Source of the DNA: Alphaproteobacteria bacterium UBA828
GTDB taxonomy: Bacteria > Pseudomonadota > Alphaproteobacteria > UBA828
NCBI GenBank assembly: GCA_002296185.1
Contig: DBHM01000027.1
Span: forward strand, 101,225-137,051
Length of the DNA: 35,827 nucleotides
Direction of reading: 5' to 3'
Below, piece after piece: positions 16,295 through 24,526 of the stretch. The position numbers were made by a program, and so were the translations under genes. The notes beneath the pieces are model-generated. The model was not told the origin of the DNA. It saw only the letters and a program-made list of their open reading frames with translations, and made no database searches. Within the stretch, counting starts at the first letter, position 1. The number at the start of each line of letters is the position of its first letter.

Positions 16295-17389
16295 ATGGAT
16301 TCGGAATTACTAATTGCCCAACTATTAAGATGGTATGATAGCCAGGGCAGAATTTTGCCTTGGCGCGAAAATCGCGAGGTAGCTAGGAGTGCTAAGTCTA
16401 GATCTGCTTACCTGGAATCTCCAGGTCCCTACAGAGTTTGGTTGTCAGAGATTATGCTGCAGCAAACTACGGTCGCAACAGTAATACCATACTATAACTT
16501 ATTTATAAAAAAGTGGCCGAATGTCCATACACTTGCTCGAGCTTCCCTAGATGAAGTTCTTGCTTGCTGGGCTGGCCTTGGTTACTACGCCCGAGCTCGC
16601 AACATGCATAGGTGTGCAAAAATTATTTCCAAGAAATTAAATGGTAAATTTCCAGAGACTGAGATGGATTTAATGGCTTTACCGGGTATTGGCTCTTATA
16701 CAGCTGCGGCTATAACTGCAATAGCTTTTAATCAACCCGCTATTGCAATTGATGCTAATGTGGAGAGGGTATTATCGAGGTTACATGCAATAACTGAGCC
16801 TTTGCCCAAAGCAAAGAAAATGATTTCTACTCATGCACAAAGCTTCATCCCTAATCCTAGGCCTGGTGATTTTACGCAAGCATTGATGGATCTTGGGGCC
16901 ACGGTTTGTAAACCTCGTCAACCATCTTGTTATAATTGTCCTTGGGTAAAGTCGTGCAAAGCCGAGGCAATAGGTGAGGCTGATACATTTCCTCGAAAGT
17001 TGCCTAAGCCCGCTAGGCCAGAACGTTATGGCGTGGCCTTTTGGGCAGTTAGGCGTGATGGTTTTATTTTACTTCGTCGTAGGCCAGAAAAAGGCTTATT
17101 AGGAGGTATGATGGAGGTCCCGGGCACTGAATGGAGATTAGAGGAATGGAGTGAGCATGAACTAATGGAAACGTTCCCCTTCATCGCTAATTGGAGCAGA
17201 TTACCAGGGTCTATAAGCCATAGTTTTACCCATTTTAAACTCCAAATTATTGTTTATATTGCTCATATTGATGGAAGAATAGCTAGAAATGGGGGGCGTT
17301 GGTATAAGTATTCTGATTTTCAAAATCTGGCTTTACCTACGCTTACTAATAAGATCATTAGGCATGTTAGAGAATATACGTCTTATTAG
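16295..17389 (+). CDS. mutY: A/G-specific adenine DNA glycosylase MutY
   Basis: The 364-residue repair enzyme removes A mispaired with 8-oxoguanine. Visible parts are the catalytic E52 in LSEIMLQQTTVATVIPYY, the helix-hairpin-helix LPGIGSYTAAAI (129-140), the catalytic Asp D153 in AIDANVERV, and the [4Fe-4S] cluster cysteines 205, 212, 215 and 221 (C-x6-C-x2-C-x5-C). A C-terminal NUDIX-like domain (about 235-360) has the conserved GLLGGMMEVPGTEW loop and recognises 8-oxoG. It lacks a strong Shine-Dalgarno. It is divergent from DUF721 and convergent with ccrM (25-bp gap). Confidence 0.97.
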   Translation: MDSELLIAQLLRWYDSQGRILPWRENREVARSAKSRSAYLESPGPYRVWLSEIMLQQTTVATVIPYYNLFIKKWPNVHTLARASLDEVLACWAGLGYYARARNMHRCAKIISKKLNGKFPETEMDLMALPGIGSYTAAAITAIAFNQPAIAIDANVERVLSRLHAITEPLPKAKKMISTHAQSFIPNPRPGDFTQALMDLGATVCKPRQPSCYNCPWVKSCKAEAIGEADTFPRKLPKPARPERYGVAFWAVRRDGFILLRRRPEKGLLGGMMEVPGTEWRLEEWSEHELMETFPFIANWSRLPGSISHSFTHFKLQIIVYIAHIDGRIARNGGRWYKYSDFQNLALPTLTNKIIRHVREYTSY

Positions 17390-17414
17390 AACTGAGTAAA
17401 ATAATTTATAGTAA

Positions 17415-18494
17415 TTAATTTAAATCACGCCTGATTGTTTCTCGCAGAGAATCAATTGGCTGAAGGTCACCCTTCTCATTAGTATAATGCCAAAATGTCC
17501 ATCCATTACAAGTTGGTGATTTTTGCACATGTGCTCCCATTCTATGGATTGATCCAGAAACAGGACCAAGAGTCAGGCTGCCGTCTGCACGTACTTTTGC
17601 TTTTATTCTCCCTATTCTATCATAAAGTGTATCACCTGGAGATAGAAGCCCTCGCTCAATTACGTTACCGAAGGGAATACGTGGCGCTTGTCGCTTTGTT
17701 GGAGTCACCTCTAGCATATCAGGATCAATCTTGGTAATTCCTTTAATGCGATTGTCAGCTATCTTGGCATAATGTTTATCTTGTTCAATGCCAATCCAGT
17801 GTCTGCCCAAACGCTTAGCAACTGCTCCTGTTGTGCCACTTCCAAAGAATGGATCAAGGACAGTATCTCCCTGATTAGTTGATGCTAGCAATACTCTGGT
17901 CAGAAGGGATTCAGGTTTTTGTGTTGGATGGGCTTTTTTTCCATTTAATTTTATTCTTTCGTTACCACTACAAATCGGGAGCAGCCAGTCAGAACGCATT
18001 TGTAGTCCATCATTAAGTTCCTTCATGGAATCATAATTAAAGGTATATTTTTTTGCATTTTGGCTCTTGCTGCACCAAAGTAGAGTTTCGTGAGCATTTG
18101 TGAAACGGCGACCACGAAAATTTGGCATAGGGTTCGATTTACGCCATACAACATCATTTAGAATCCAATAACCTAGATTTTGTAAACAGGTACCAATTCG
18201 ATAGATATTATGATAGCTACCTATAACCCAAAGAGTGCCGTTTGGTTTCAATAGTCTTCTAGTCTCTTTAAGCCAATTATAAGTAAATTTATCGTAGTGG
18301 GAAAAACTATTAAATTGATCCCAGGAGTCTGTTACAGCATCTACGCGGCTGCTGTCCGGGCGATGTAAATCCCCGTTTAGTTGAAGGTTATAGGGTGGAT
18401 CGGCAAAAACGACATCTATGCTTTCGGGCGGCAGCCCTTGCATTTCTGTAATACTATCTCCCACGATCACCCGGTCTTTTGCCGGTTTTATCAT
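17415..18494 (-). CDS. ccrM: CcrM-type adenine-N6 DNA methyltransferase (GANTC)
   Basis: The 359-residue beta-class methyltransferase has the catalytic motif IV DPPYNL (32-37) before the SAM motif DPFFGSGTTG (214-223). TRD-like segments lie between them (MPNFRGRRFTNAHETLLWC, about 123-141). A C-terminal domain (about 265-355) ends in the SPTCNGWTFWHY block typical of CcrM rather than of restriction-linked enzymes. CcrM methylates the A in GANTC and couples transcription to the cell cycle in Alphaproteobacteria. No restriction gene lies nearby, as expected for an orphan regulatory enzyme. It follows rnhB by 61 bp. Confidence 0.95.
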   Translation of the reverse strand: MIKPAKDRVIVGDSITEMQGLPPESIDVVFADPPYNLQLNGDLHRPDSSRVDAVTDSWDQFNSFSHYDKFTYNWLKETRRLLKPNGTLWVIGSYHNIYRIGTCLQNLGYWILNDVVWRKSNPMPNFRGRRFTNAHETLLWCSKSQNAKKYTFNYDSMKELNDGLQMRSDWLLPICSGNERIKLNGKKAHPTQKPESLLTRVLLASTNQGDTVLDPFFGSGTTGAVAKRLGRHWIGIEQDKHYAKIADNRIKGITKIDPDMLEVTPTKRQAPRIPFGNVIERGLLSPGDTLYDRIGRIKAKVRADGSLTLGPVSGSIHRMGAHVQKSPTCNGWTFWHYTNEKGDLQPIDSLRETIRRDLN

Positions 18495-18555
18495 AGGTTC
18501 TATGTTGCAGGTTTAGAAGGCCACTCGTCAAGAGCTTGTTTGTTGTAAAGAAATT

Positions 18556-19161
18556 TTAGTGATCTAAAAGGTATTTTTTTATTGGTTTGAAAGAATGGCG
18601 ATGGACTGGGCTTGGCCCTAATGCTCTTAGAGCTTCAGCATGTTCTTTAGTGCCATATCCTTTGTGTCTTTCAAAACCATAACCTGGATAAGCTGTCGAA
18701 AGCTTGATCATTTCCCTGTCTCTAAGCACTTTTGCTACTATTGATGCGGCTGCAATTGATGAGCTGATAGAATCTCCTTTTACAATCAATTTACAATTTA
18801 TATCAATATTAGGCTTAGAATTCCCGTCAATTAGGACTGTATTTGGGCGCATAGGTAATGACTTAATGGCTCTTTCCATAGATAAGTGTGTTGCAGCTAG
18901 GATATTGATATTATCAATTTCTTCAACCTCAGCTCTGCCTATACCAATTTTTGTATTTTGGATAATTTGTGGAAAAATATCTTCTCTTGCTTTGAAAGAG
19001 AGTTCTTTAGAGTCTTTAATATGTTTAAGCAAATAAGAATCAGCTAAAGACCCAAGTATTACTGCTGCAGATATTACAGGGCCAGCCCATGGCCCTCTTC
19101 CTGCTTCGTCAACACCGGCAACTGGTTCTTTTGATAATTGTTCATGATATAAGTCTGGCAA
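18556..19161 (-). CDS. rnhB: ribonuclease HII
   Basis: The 201-residue type 2 RNase H excises misincorporated ribonucleotides. The catalytic motif is D18-E19 in AGVDEAGRGPWAGPVISAAV. The IGRAEVEEIDNINILAATHLSM block and the C-terminal YPGYGFERHKGYGTKEHAEAL then PSPVHRHSF block are conserved. The start is TTG at 19161, overlapping the end of the antiporter gene by 20 bp, with AGAGG about 11 nt upstream. Adjacent ccrM-rnhB genes are common in Alphaproteobacteria. Confidence 0.96.
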   Translation of the reverse strand: MPDLYHEQLSKEPVAGVDEAGRGPWAGPVISAAVILGSLADSYLLKHIKDSKELSFKAREDIFPQIIQNTKIGIGRAEVEEIDNINILAATHLSMERAIKSLPMRPNTVLIDGNSKPNIDINCKLIVKGDSISSSIAAASIVAKVLRDREMIKLSTAYPGYGFERHKGYGTKEHAEALRALGPSPVHRHSFKPIKKYLLDH

Positions 19162-20455
19162 TTTTTATTATACCTCTTTTTATTTTTTGAGTAATCTCCA
19201 GAGTCTCTTTTGTTGCCTTTCCCGATCCGTCAGAAAGAGCCCTCGCTTCATCTGCATATAAACGTAAAATAAGTCCATTAAAATCAGATATTCCTCGGCT
19301 AGTCAGGTCTTGTAATCTGCGTGCTGTTAATAGCCAAATAGGGCTGACAATTAGGCTTAGTGCAATTACAGAAATTATAAGCCTGCTTCCTTCAAGTCCT
19401 ATTAGGTTCATTGTGACCCCGGCGCTAGCAATTACAAAAGAAAATTCTCCAACCTGGCTAAGAATAACACCAGAAAGAAATGCCCTTGGCCAAGGTTCTC
19501 CAACTAGTCGAAATACCCAAATATTCATTGCTGATTTAACTATTAAAATTAGGAACAGAAGTACTAAAACAGTCCCAATATTTGACCAAATATATTGCAA
19601 GTCAATTAGCAAACCTATGGATAGAAAAAATACCATAACTAAAACTGCTTGGATTGGTTCTGTGACTTGAATCATCTGGCGTCGTGCTGTGGTAGAGCCT
19701 ATAAAAAGTCCTGCGATAAAGGCTCCATAGGCTGCGGTTAATCCTAAGAATGCCGCTAGAGCTGCCAGGGCAAAACAATACGAAAGTGCGGTCAATGGTG
19801 CAATATCGAGGTTATTAAGAGTCAACTTTCCTAATGGCAATCTAATTTTTGTTCTTCTACTAAGCCACCAGACTAATAATACTAAAAATCCAATAGCGCC
19901 AAATATTATTGGTATAGAGGAATAGGAAAACCCTTCTTCTCCTGCGAGACCATCAAGAAGAAGTAACATTGGAACAACTGCAAGATCTTGTGCAATTAAG
20001 ACTCCGATCACTACACGTCCAGTTTCGCTTCTAAGCTCTCCAATGTCCTCAAGCATCTTAATCGCGACGGCGGTGCTTGATAAACTAACTACAAATCCTA
20101 GAAGGCAGGATAAGGCTATTGGCCAATCAAATATATTTGAGAGAGCCAGAGTCAGAACAGTGCATATTCCTACTTGAAGTAGGGTCGCCAGTAGAGACAA
20201 GCGCCAAACACTTCTAAAGGATCTTAAGCTAAGTTTCATACCTATAATAAATAGAAGGAGCAAAACACCTAATTCTGCGAGAAGCGAAACAATATTCATA
20301 TTTTCGACTAGCGCAAAACCTGAGGGGCCTAAAATAACTCCTGCAAGAATATATCCTACTATTGCAGGTTGACGAATTCGTGTAAGGCCAATTCCACATA
20401 AGAGAGCGGCCATTGCTACGATAGCAAGTTCCCCAAGTTCATGATGCGTTGGCAT
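19142..20455 (-). CDS. CPA2 family cation:proton antiporter (KefB-like, no RCK domain)
   Basis: The 437-residue inner-membrane protein has about 12 hydrophobic segments. The KefB/RosB-type core is visible: AGVILGPSGFALVENM (about 38-53), the SLSSTAVAIKMLEDIGE block (about 124-140), then GVLIAQDLAVVPMLLL with the conserved Gln-Asp pair, and GAFIAGLFIGST. It ends in a short basic tail at about residue 437. The cytosolic TrkA-N/RCK regulatory domain of KefB and KefC is missing, so control by NAD(H) or glutathione is not expected. The exchanged ion (K+ or Na+) cannot be told. AGGAAAA precedes the ATG. It overlaps rnhB. Confidence 0.9.
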   Translation of the reverse strand: MPTHHELGELAIVAMAALLCGIGLTRIRQPAIVGYILAGVILGPSGFALVENMNIVSLLAELGVLLLLFIIGMKLSLRSFRSVWRLSLLATLLQVGICTVLTLALSNIFDWPIALSCLLGFVVSLSSTAVAIKMLEDIGELRSETGRVVIGVLIAQDLAVVPMLLLLDGLAGEEGFSYSSIPIIFGAIGFLVLLVWWLSRRTKIRLPLGKLTLNNLDIAPLTALSYCFALAALAAFLGLTAAYGAFIAGLFIGSTTARRQMIQVTEPIQAVLVMVFFLSIGLLIDLQYIWSNIGTVLVLLFLILIVKSAMNIWVFRLVGEPWPRAFLSGVILSQVGEFSFVIASAGVTMNLIGLEGSRLIISVIALSLIVSPIWLLTARRLQDLTSRGISDFNGLILRLYADEARALSDGSGKATKETLEITQKIKRGIIKIARLIS

Positions 20456-20628
20456 GAATTTTCCTACCTAGCACTATCATCAGTCATTTTAAATTCCAGT
20501 TTAACACAATAAAAAACAGAAAATTTTATTTTAAGTATTAATTTTTTAAAATATATAATTTGTTTATAATGAACTGTAAGTAAGATATTTTTTAACTTAT
20601 TTTTAATAAATAAATCACTAGGTATATA

Positions 20629-20648
20629 TTAAGAGTATACACTCTTAA
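20629..20648. promoter_or_regulatory. perfect inverted repeat just upstream of the transferase pair
   Basis: TTAAGAGT-ATAC-ACTCTTAA has two perfect 8-bp arms and a 4-nt spacer. It ends 11 bp before the ATG of the glycosyltransferase. No Shine-Dalgarno separates it from the start. It could be a repressor operator or a start-proximal hairpin. A TATAAT (20565-20570) lies about 60 bp further upstream. The whole 204-bp gap after the antiporter start is very AT-rich and has no other visible gene. Confidence 0.5.
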
Positions 20649-20659
20649 CTCAAAACTTA

Positions 20660-21370
20660 ATGAAACATAATATTCCAAATATAAGTGTAATTATTCCAAC
20701 ATTAGATTCCGGCCGCACATTAGAGTCAGTTTTGAAATCTATAGAAATTGATGAAAGCGATATACTGCATGAAGTTATTATAGTAGATGGAGGTTCGTTA
20801 GATAACACCTTAGCAATAGCCAGCCAGTTTGATGTAAGAGTTCTCAAAAGTAGTTTAGGCCGAGGAGTTCAGCTATCTCGAGGGGGGGAAGAAGCTTCAG
20901 GAAGCTGGTTTCTCTTTCTTCACGCCGATACAAAATTAGACTCTGGATGGCAGCCAGCAGTTAAAAATTTTTTTATAGAGAATAATAATGAAATAAAAAA
21001 GGCTGCCTTCTTTCGCTTTAAATTAGATGACTCCTCTTTTGCTGCTTGGGTGGTTGAGACTCTTGTTTATATTCGCGCAAACTTCTTTAAGCTGCCCTAT
21101 GGAGATCAAGGCCTTTTAATTTCTGCAGAGCATTACAGGTCTATTGGAGGTTTCAAGTCTATAAAATTAATGGAGGATGTGGATATAATTAGAAGAATAG
21201 GAAAAGGAAATCTCTCAATTATTTCTGCAAAAGCAATTACCTCATCTATAAGGTATAAGCGAGAAGGTTATATAAAGAGATCGATTAAGAATCTATTTCT
21301 CTTAGCGCTGTATTTTTCTGGAGTTTCTACTGAGAATCTAGCTGGTAAGTATTATGCAAAAAATCAGTAA
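20660..21370 (+). CDS. TIGR04283-type family 2 glycosyltransferase ('transferase 2, rSAM/selenodomain-associated')
   Basis: The 236-residue GT-A protein has ISVIIPTLDSGRTLESVLKS at the N-terminus, VDGGSLDNTL (about 42-51), and the metal/nucleotide motif HADTKL (89-94). The PYGDQGLLISAEHYRSIGGF block and LMEDVDIIRRI are typical of the TIGR04283 group. Members occur with radical-SAM enzymes, for example in arsenosugar clusters, and are also found alone; the acceptor is unknown here. A run of seven G (20882-20888) spans codons 74-76. No Shine-Dalgarno is seen. The next gene starts 2 bp after this stop, which implies coupling. Confidence 0.87.
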   Translation: MKHNIPNISVIIPTLDSGRTLESVLKSIEIDESDILHEVIIVDGGSLDNTLAIASQFDVRVLKSSLGRGVQLSRGGEEASGSWFLFLHADTKLDSGWQPAVKNFFIENNNEIKKAAFFRFKLDDSSFAAWVVETLVYIRANFFKLPYGDQGLLISAEHYRSIGGFKSIKLMEDVDIIRRIGKGNLSIISAKAITSSIRYKREGYIKRSIKNLFLLALYFSGVSTENLAGKYYAKNQ

Positions 21371-21372
21371 TA

Positions 21373-21957
21373 ATGATCTCTAATCGTAATGTGATTATCT
21401 TTGCGCGTGAGCCTAGGATCGGAACTGCAAAGACTCGGCTGGCTAATGATGTTGGACTTTCGGAGGCATGGAAGTTTTATCGGAGGAATCTTAGAGTCAT
21501 CATACTTAGACTAATAAATGATAAAAGGTGGAGTGTTTATTTGGCTGTCACGCCTGACAGCTTTCATGGAAAGGAGCCCTTCTTACCCGAAGGCCTGAAT
21601 ATCATGCACCAGGGCAGGGGAAATATTGGTACCAGAATGCAAAGATGTCTCTCTGCCATATCCCCGAATCCAACGTTACTAGTTGGCTCAGACATACCTG
21701 ATATAACACCTAAGTTAATTTGGAAAGCTTTTGGTTATCTGAAAGGGCATGATGCCGTTTTCGGGCCAACCTTTGACGGCGGTTATTGGTTAGTAGGTCT
21801 AAAACCAAGAATTTTAATAACAAAACCATTTGAGAGTGTAGATTGGTCATCTCCAGATACACTGAATGAAACGATTGATGCATTACCTCGAGGTTCTAAT
21901 TATGCCACTACAGATATGCTTCGAGATATAGACTCCGGAACTTCTTATAAAAGCTGA
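21373..21957 (+). CDS. TIGR04282-type (DUF2064) nucleotidyltransferase-like protein ('transferase 1, rSAM/selenodomain-associated')
   Basis: The 194-residue protein has the DUF2064/CofC-like fold signatures: FAREPRIGTAKTRLANDVG (about 10-28), GTRMQRCL, LLVGSDIPDITPKLI and GPTFDGGYWLVGLK. These resemble sugar-phosphate or cofactor nucleotidyltransferases, but the substrate is not known. It is coupled to the TIGR04283 glycosyltransferase by a 2-bp gap, a pairing seen widely. Together they may activate and transfer a sugar. The radical-SAM partner that gives the families their names is not in this window. It is convergent with moaB. Confidence 0.87.
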   Translation: MISNRNVIIFAREPRIGTAKTRLANDVGLSEAWKFYRRNLRVIILRLINDKRWSVYLAVTPDSFHGKEPFLPEGLNIMHQGRGNIGTRMQRCLSAISPNPTLLVGSDIPDITPKLIWKAFGYLKGHDAVFGPTFDGGYWLVGLKPRILITKPFESVDWSSPDTLNETIDALPRGSNYATTDMLRDIDSGTSYKS

Positions 21958-21985
21958 TTTATTTATAAGTATTAAAATTTTTGGC

Positions 21986-22525
21986 TTATTTTTCTTTTAA
22001 TCGTGGAAGTAGTTCTACAAGATTACATGGCCGGGTGCGATTATCGAGTTGATACTGAAGGATATTATCCCAGGCATCGCGGCAAGCCCCTGGAGAGCCT
22101 GGAAGGGCAAAAAGATACGTGCTATTTTTTACTCCAGCGGTAGTACGTGACTGTATTGTTGAAGTGCCAATTAGATCATAGCTAATCATTCTAAACAATT
22201 CACCAAATCCTGGAATAGTTTTTTCGAAGACTTGTTCAAATGCTTCTGGTGTAACATCTCTACCTGTTACACCTGTACCTCCAGTGCCTAATATTACATC
22301 TATATTCTTGTCGAGTGTCCAGTCATTTAAAACTGCTTTTATGCTATCTATTTCATCAGATACTAATTGACGTTTTTTAAGTGTATGGCCTGACTCGTTA
22401 ATTTTTGAAACTAAAATATCACCTGATTTATCATTTTGAAGAGATCTAGAATCTGAAACTGTTAATACGCCAAAATTGATAGGGATAAATTCTCTAGTAT
22501 TATCAGTTTTATTTTGTGGTCCCAT
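21986..22525 (-). CDS. moaB: MoaB/Mog family molybdenum cofactor biosynthesis protein
   Basis: The 179-residue protein has the MoCF-binding fold: FGVLTVSDSRSLQNDKSGD near the N-terminus, GTGGTGVTGRDVTPEAF (about 100-116), and LFALPGSPGACRDAWD. In the family, Mog/MogA adenylates molybdopterin, while MoaB of E. coli-type bacteria is less clearly active. The alphaproteobacterial version of this length is usually annotated MoaB. GGGAG precedes the ATG by 8 nt. It overlaps slt by 17 bp. No other molybdenum genes are in the window. Confidence 0.92.
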   Translation of the reverse strand: MGPQNKTDNTREFIPINFGVLTVSDSRSLQNDKSGDILVSKINESGHTLKKRQLVSDEIDSIKAVLNDWTLDKNIDVILGTGGTGVTGRDVTPEAFEQVFEKTIPGFGELFRMISYDLIGTSTIQSRTTAGVKNSTYLFALPGSPGACRDAWDNILQYQLDNRTRPCNLVELLPRLKEK

Positions 22526-24392
22526 TTTTTTGCTCCCTTAAATCAGAATACTCTTTATAGATAGGCCACGAACCAGTTGCTAGTTGAAGGAGTGTTGGCG
22601 TATCCTTTCTCATTTGAATGCGATATATCCAGTAGTTAGATACCACATTTCGAATAAAATCTCTCGTTTCTCTTGAACGTATACTTTCTAAAAATAGTAG
22701 TGGATCTTCAGAATGCTTAGTTTTTGTAACCCATTTATTAAAATTACCAGGACCAGCATTGTAAGAAGCTAAAGTAAAGAATAAATTGTATTGATTTATT
22801 TGGTTTTTTAACAGGTGCTCAACATAAGCTTGTCCTAATGTTATATTAACCTCTGGATTCATCAATTTTTCAGTGTTGATTTTTCCTATACCTGTCATGC
22901 GGGCTGTAAACTTAGCTGTGAGTGGCATTAGCTGCATTAATCCTTTAGCACCTCTTCGGCTTTTCGCAGAAGCTCTAAAGCGAGACTCCTGCCTAATCAA
23001 TGCAAATATAAGTGCTGGATCAATATTGTAACCATTTTGGGGCACCCAGCTAGGTATGGGATATAGTGCGTAGTCGTAGTTTTCTCCTTCTAAAGCCACT
23101 AGACGGCTTGCGATGCTTGTGCTTGTTGCATGTAAGTTAAGTTTGGAAGCTAGTAAAAGAGCAAATTCTGCCATCTCTGGGGTCAGTCGATATCTAATGT
23201 GTTTTATCTCATTTTCTGCTCTTTTAATTTGTCCAACTTCGTATAATGCTAATGCTCTTTGTAATGGAGGGGTATTGTGAAGCAATTGCACAGTATTCTT
23301 ATCAAAGTCTCTTGCTTTCCAGTTAAAATTTGGATGCTTCCCAAGAATACCCTTAGCAAGCAATCCATAAAAAGAGTATCGATTTTTTGCTGCTTCTCTT
23401 AACCATATATATGATTTTTGTGGATTGCCTAATATGAGGTTAGTGCGCGATGCCCAAAATGCAGCTTTAGTTACCTGTTCTTCGCTGCCTCTTTCATTAT
23501 TAGCAAGCCTCTCAAAATGTTTAGAAGCTTGTGAAATGTTCCCAAGTCTCCATGATGCAATTCCAGCTGTCCAGTCAGAAGAGGGAACGTATTGATTTGA
23601 GCGGGATGCTGTTTGAGAGGAAAGCTCTAGTGCCAGTTTGTCTTTATTATGTATGTAGTAGCTCCATGCAATTCTTTCCCTATAGATATCAGACTGTTCA
23701 GGAGTTGCTAGTTTCATATAATCTTTGCTTTGTAATATTTTCCTAGCACCAGTTGGCCAGCCTCTTCTTAATCTAGAGCGCATCTGCCATTGTAGCTTAT
23801 TAAAAGACTTAAGGTCAGTTTTTGAGAGTTCCTTTGAAGGTATCTTTATTGACTTTATATTTTTTTTAGTAATTGGTAGTGAAGATTTATAAGAAGCAAT
23901 CCAGGGTTTTTTTGGATGTGATGCATTTTCTGGTTTTCTCCGCATAGCAAGTTTATACACTCTTTTAGCATCTGGATGGTCAGCGTATTCCTTTAACCAA
24001 TCTCTTAATTCACTAAAAGTAGAAAGGTGTGCTGTTGGGTGCATATATTTTTGTTCAAGTATATGTCCGAATAGGATGGGATTTTGAATTTTGGAAATAA
24101 TAAGGTTTGCTTTTTTGATATTTCCAAGTCTTTGAAGCTCAAATGCTTTTTTATAAAAATCTATATCAGCGGGTGATAAGATCTTTGGAAATCTGGAAAG
24201 GTAATTTGCTGGGGAATTTTGTATTATTTTTTCATTTAGCTTATGCGCGGTATTAATTTTATCTTTAGCGACTGCTTGGTCGCAGCTAACTAAACAGAGA
24301 AAAACTATGTACACGCTAAGACTTGTTAGTATCGATGCTAAAAATACACAAAGCTTTACAGTTGATATAAGATTTGTCATGCAATACCACAA
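22509..24392 (-). CDS. slt: soluble lytic murein transglycosylase (Slt-type)
   Basis: The 627-residue exported protein cleaves the MurNAc-GlcNAc bond in peptidoglycan to anhydro products. A hydrophobic signal (about residues 10-34, ending near LCLVSC) is followed by a long alpha-superhelical domain. A C-terminal SLT domain follows, with catalytic E469 in LIRQESRFRASAKS, then GLMQLMP (484-490) and ASYNAGPG (542-549). The signal ends close to a cysteine (CDQAVA), so a lipoprotein is possible though the lipobox is weak. The start is uncertain: the upstream codon and a Met at residue 5 (position 24380) are both possible. It overlaps moaB. Confidence 0.93.
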   Translation of the reverse strand: MWYCMTNLISTVKLCVFLASILTSLSVYIVFLCLVSCDQAVAKDKINTAHKLNEKIIQNSPANYLSRFPKILSPADIDFYKKAFELQRLGNIKKANLIISKIQNPILFGHILEQKYMHPTAHLSTFSELRDWLKEYADHPDAKRVYKLAMRRKPENASHPKKPWIASYKSSLPITKKNIKSIKIPSKELSKTDLKSFNKLQWQMRSRLRRGWPTGARKILQSKDYMKLATPEQSDIYRERIAWSYYIHNKDKLALELSSQTASRSNQYVPSSDWTAGIASWRLGNISQASKHFERLANNERGSEEQVTKAAFWASRTNLILGNPQKSYIWLREAAKNRYSFYGLLAKGILGKHPNFNWKARDFDKNTVQLLHNTPPLQRALALYEVGQIKRAENEIKHIRYRLTPEMAEFALLLASKLNLHATSTSIASRLVALEGENYDYALYPIPSWVPQNGYNIDPALIFALIRQESRFRASAKSRRGAKGLMQLMPLTAKFTARMTGIGKINTEKLMNPEVNITLGQAYVEHLLKNQINQYNLFFTLASYNAGPGNFNKWVTKTKHSEDPLLFLESIRSRETRDFIRNVVSNYWIYRIQMRKDTPTLLQLATGSWPIYKEYSDLREQKNGTTK

Positions 24393-24526
24393 ATTTTTTC
24401 TCGTACTTTATATTTCTTCTTATAGATCTTTTGCGGCATTGGGTTAATAGTTTTTAATTTACTGTATTATAAAATCAAAATATAGCTTATAGTTTAAAAT
24501 TGAACTAGATCCAAGATCTCTCCTCA

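Noticed and set aside
17415..18494. The methyltransferase as part of a restriction-modification or defence system
   Set aside because: The length, motif order and C-terminal domain match orphan CcrM, and the neighbours (rnhB, mutY) are core genes with no nuclease.
20882..20888. Run of seven G in the TIGR04283 glycosyltransferase as a second phase-variation tract
   Set aside because: Seven G over Arg-Gly-Gly codons is short, and similar G6 runs occur in mutY and the ETF-QO gene; not strong enough alone.
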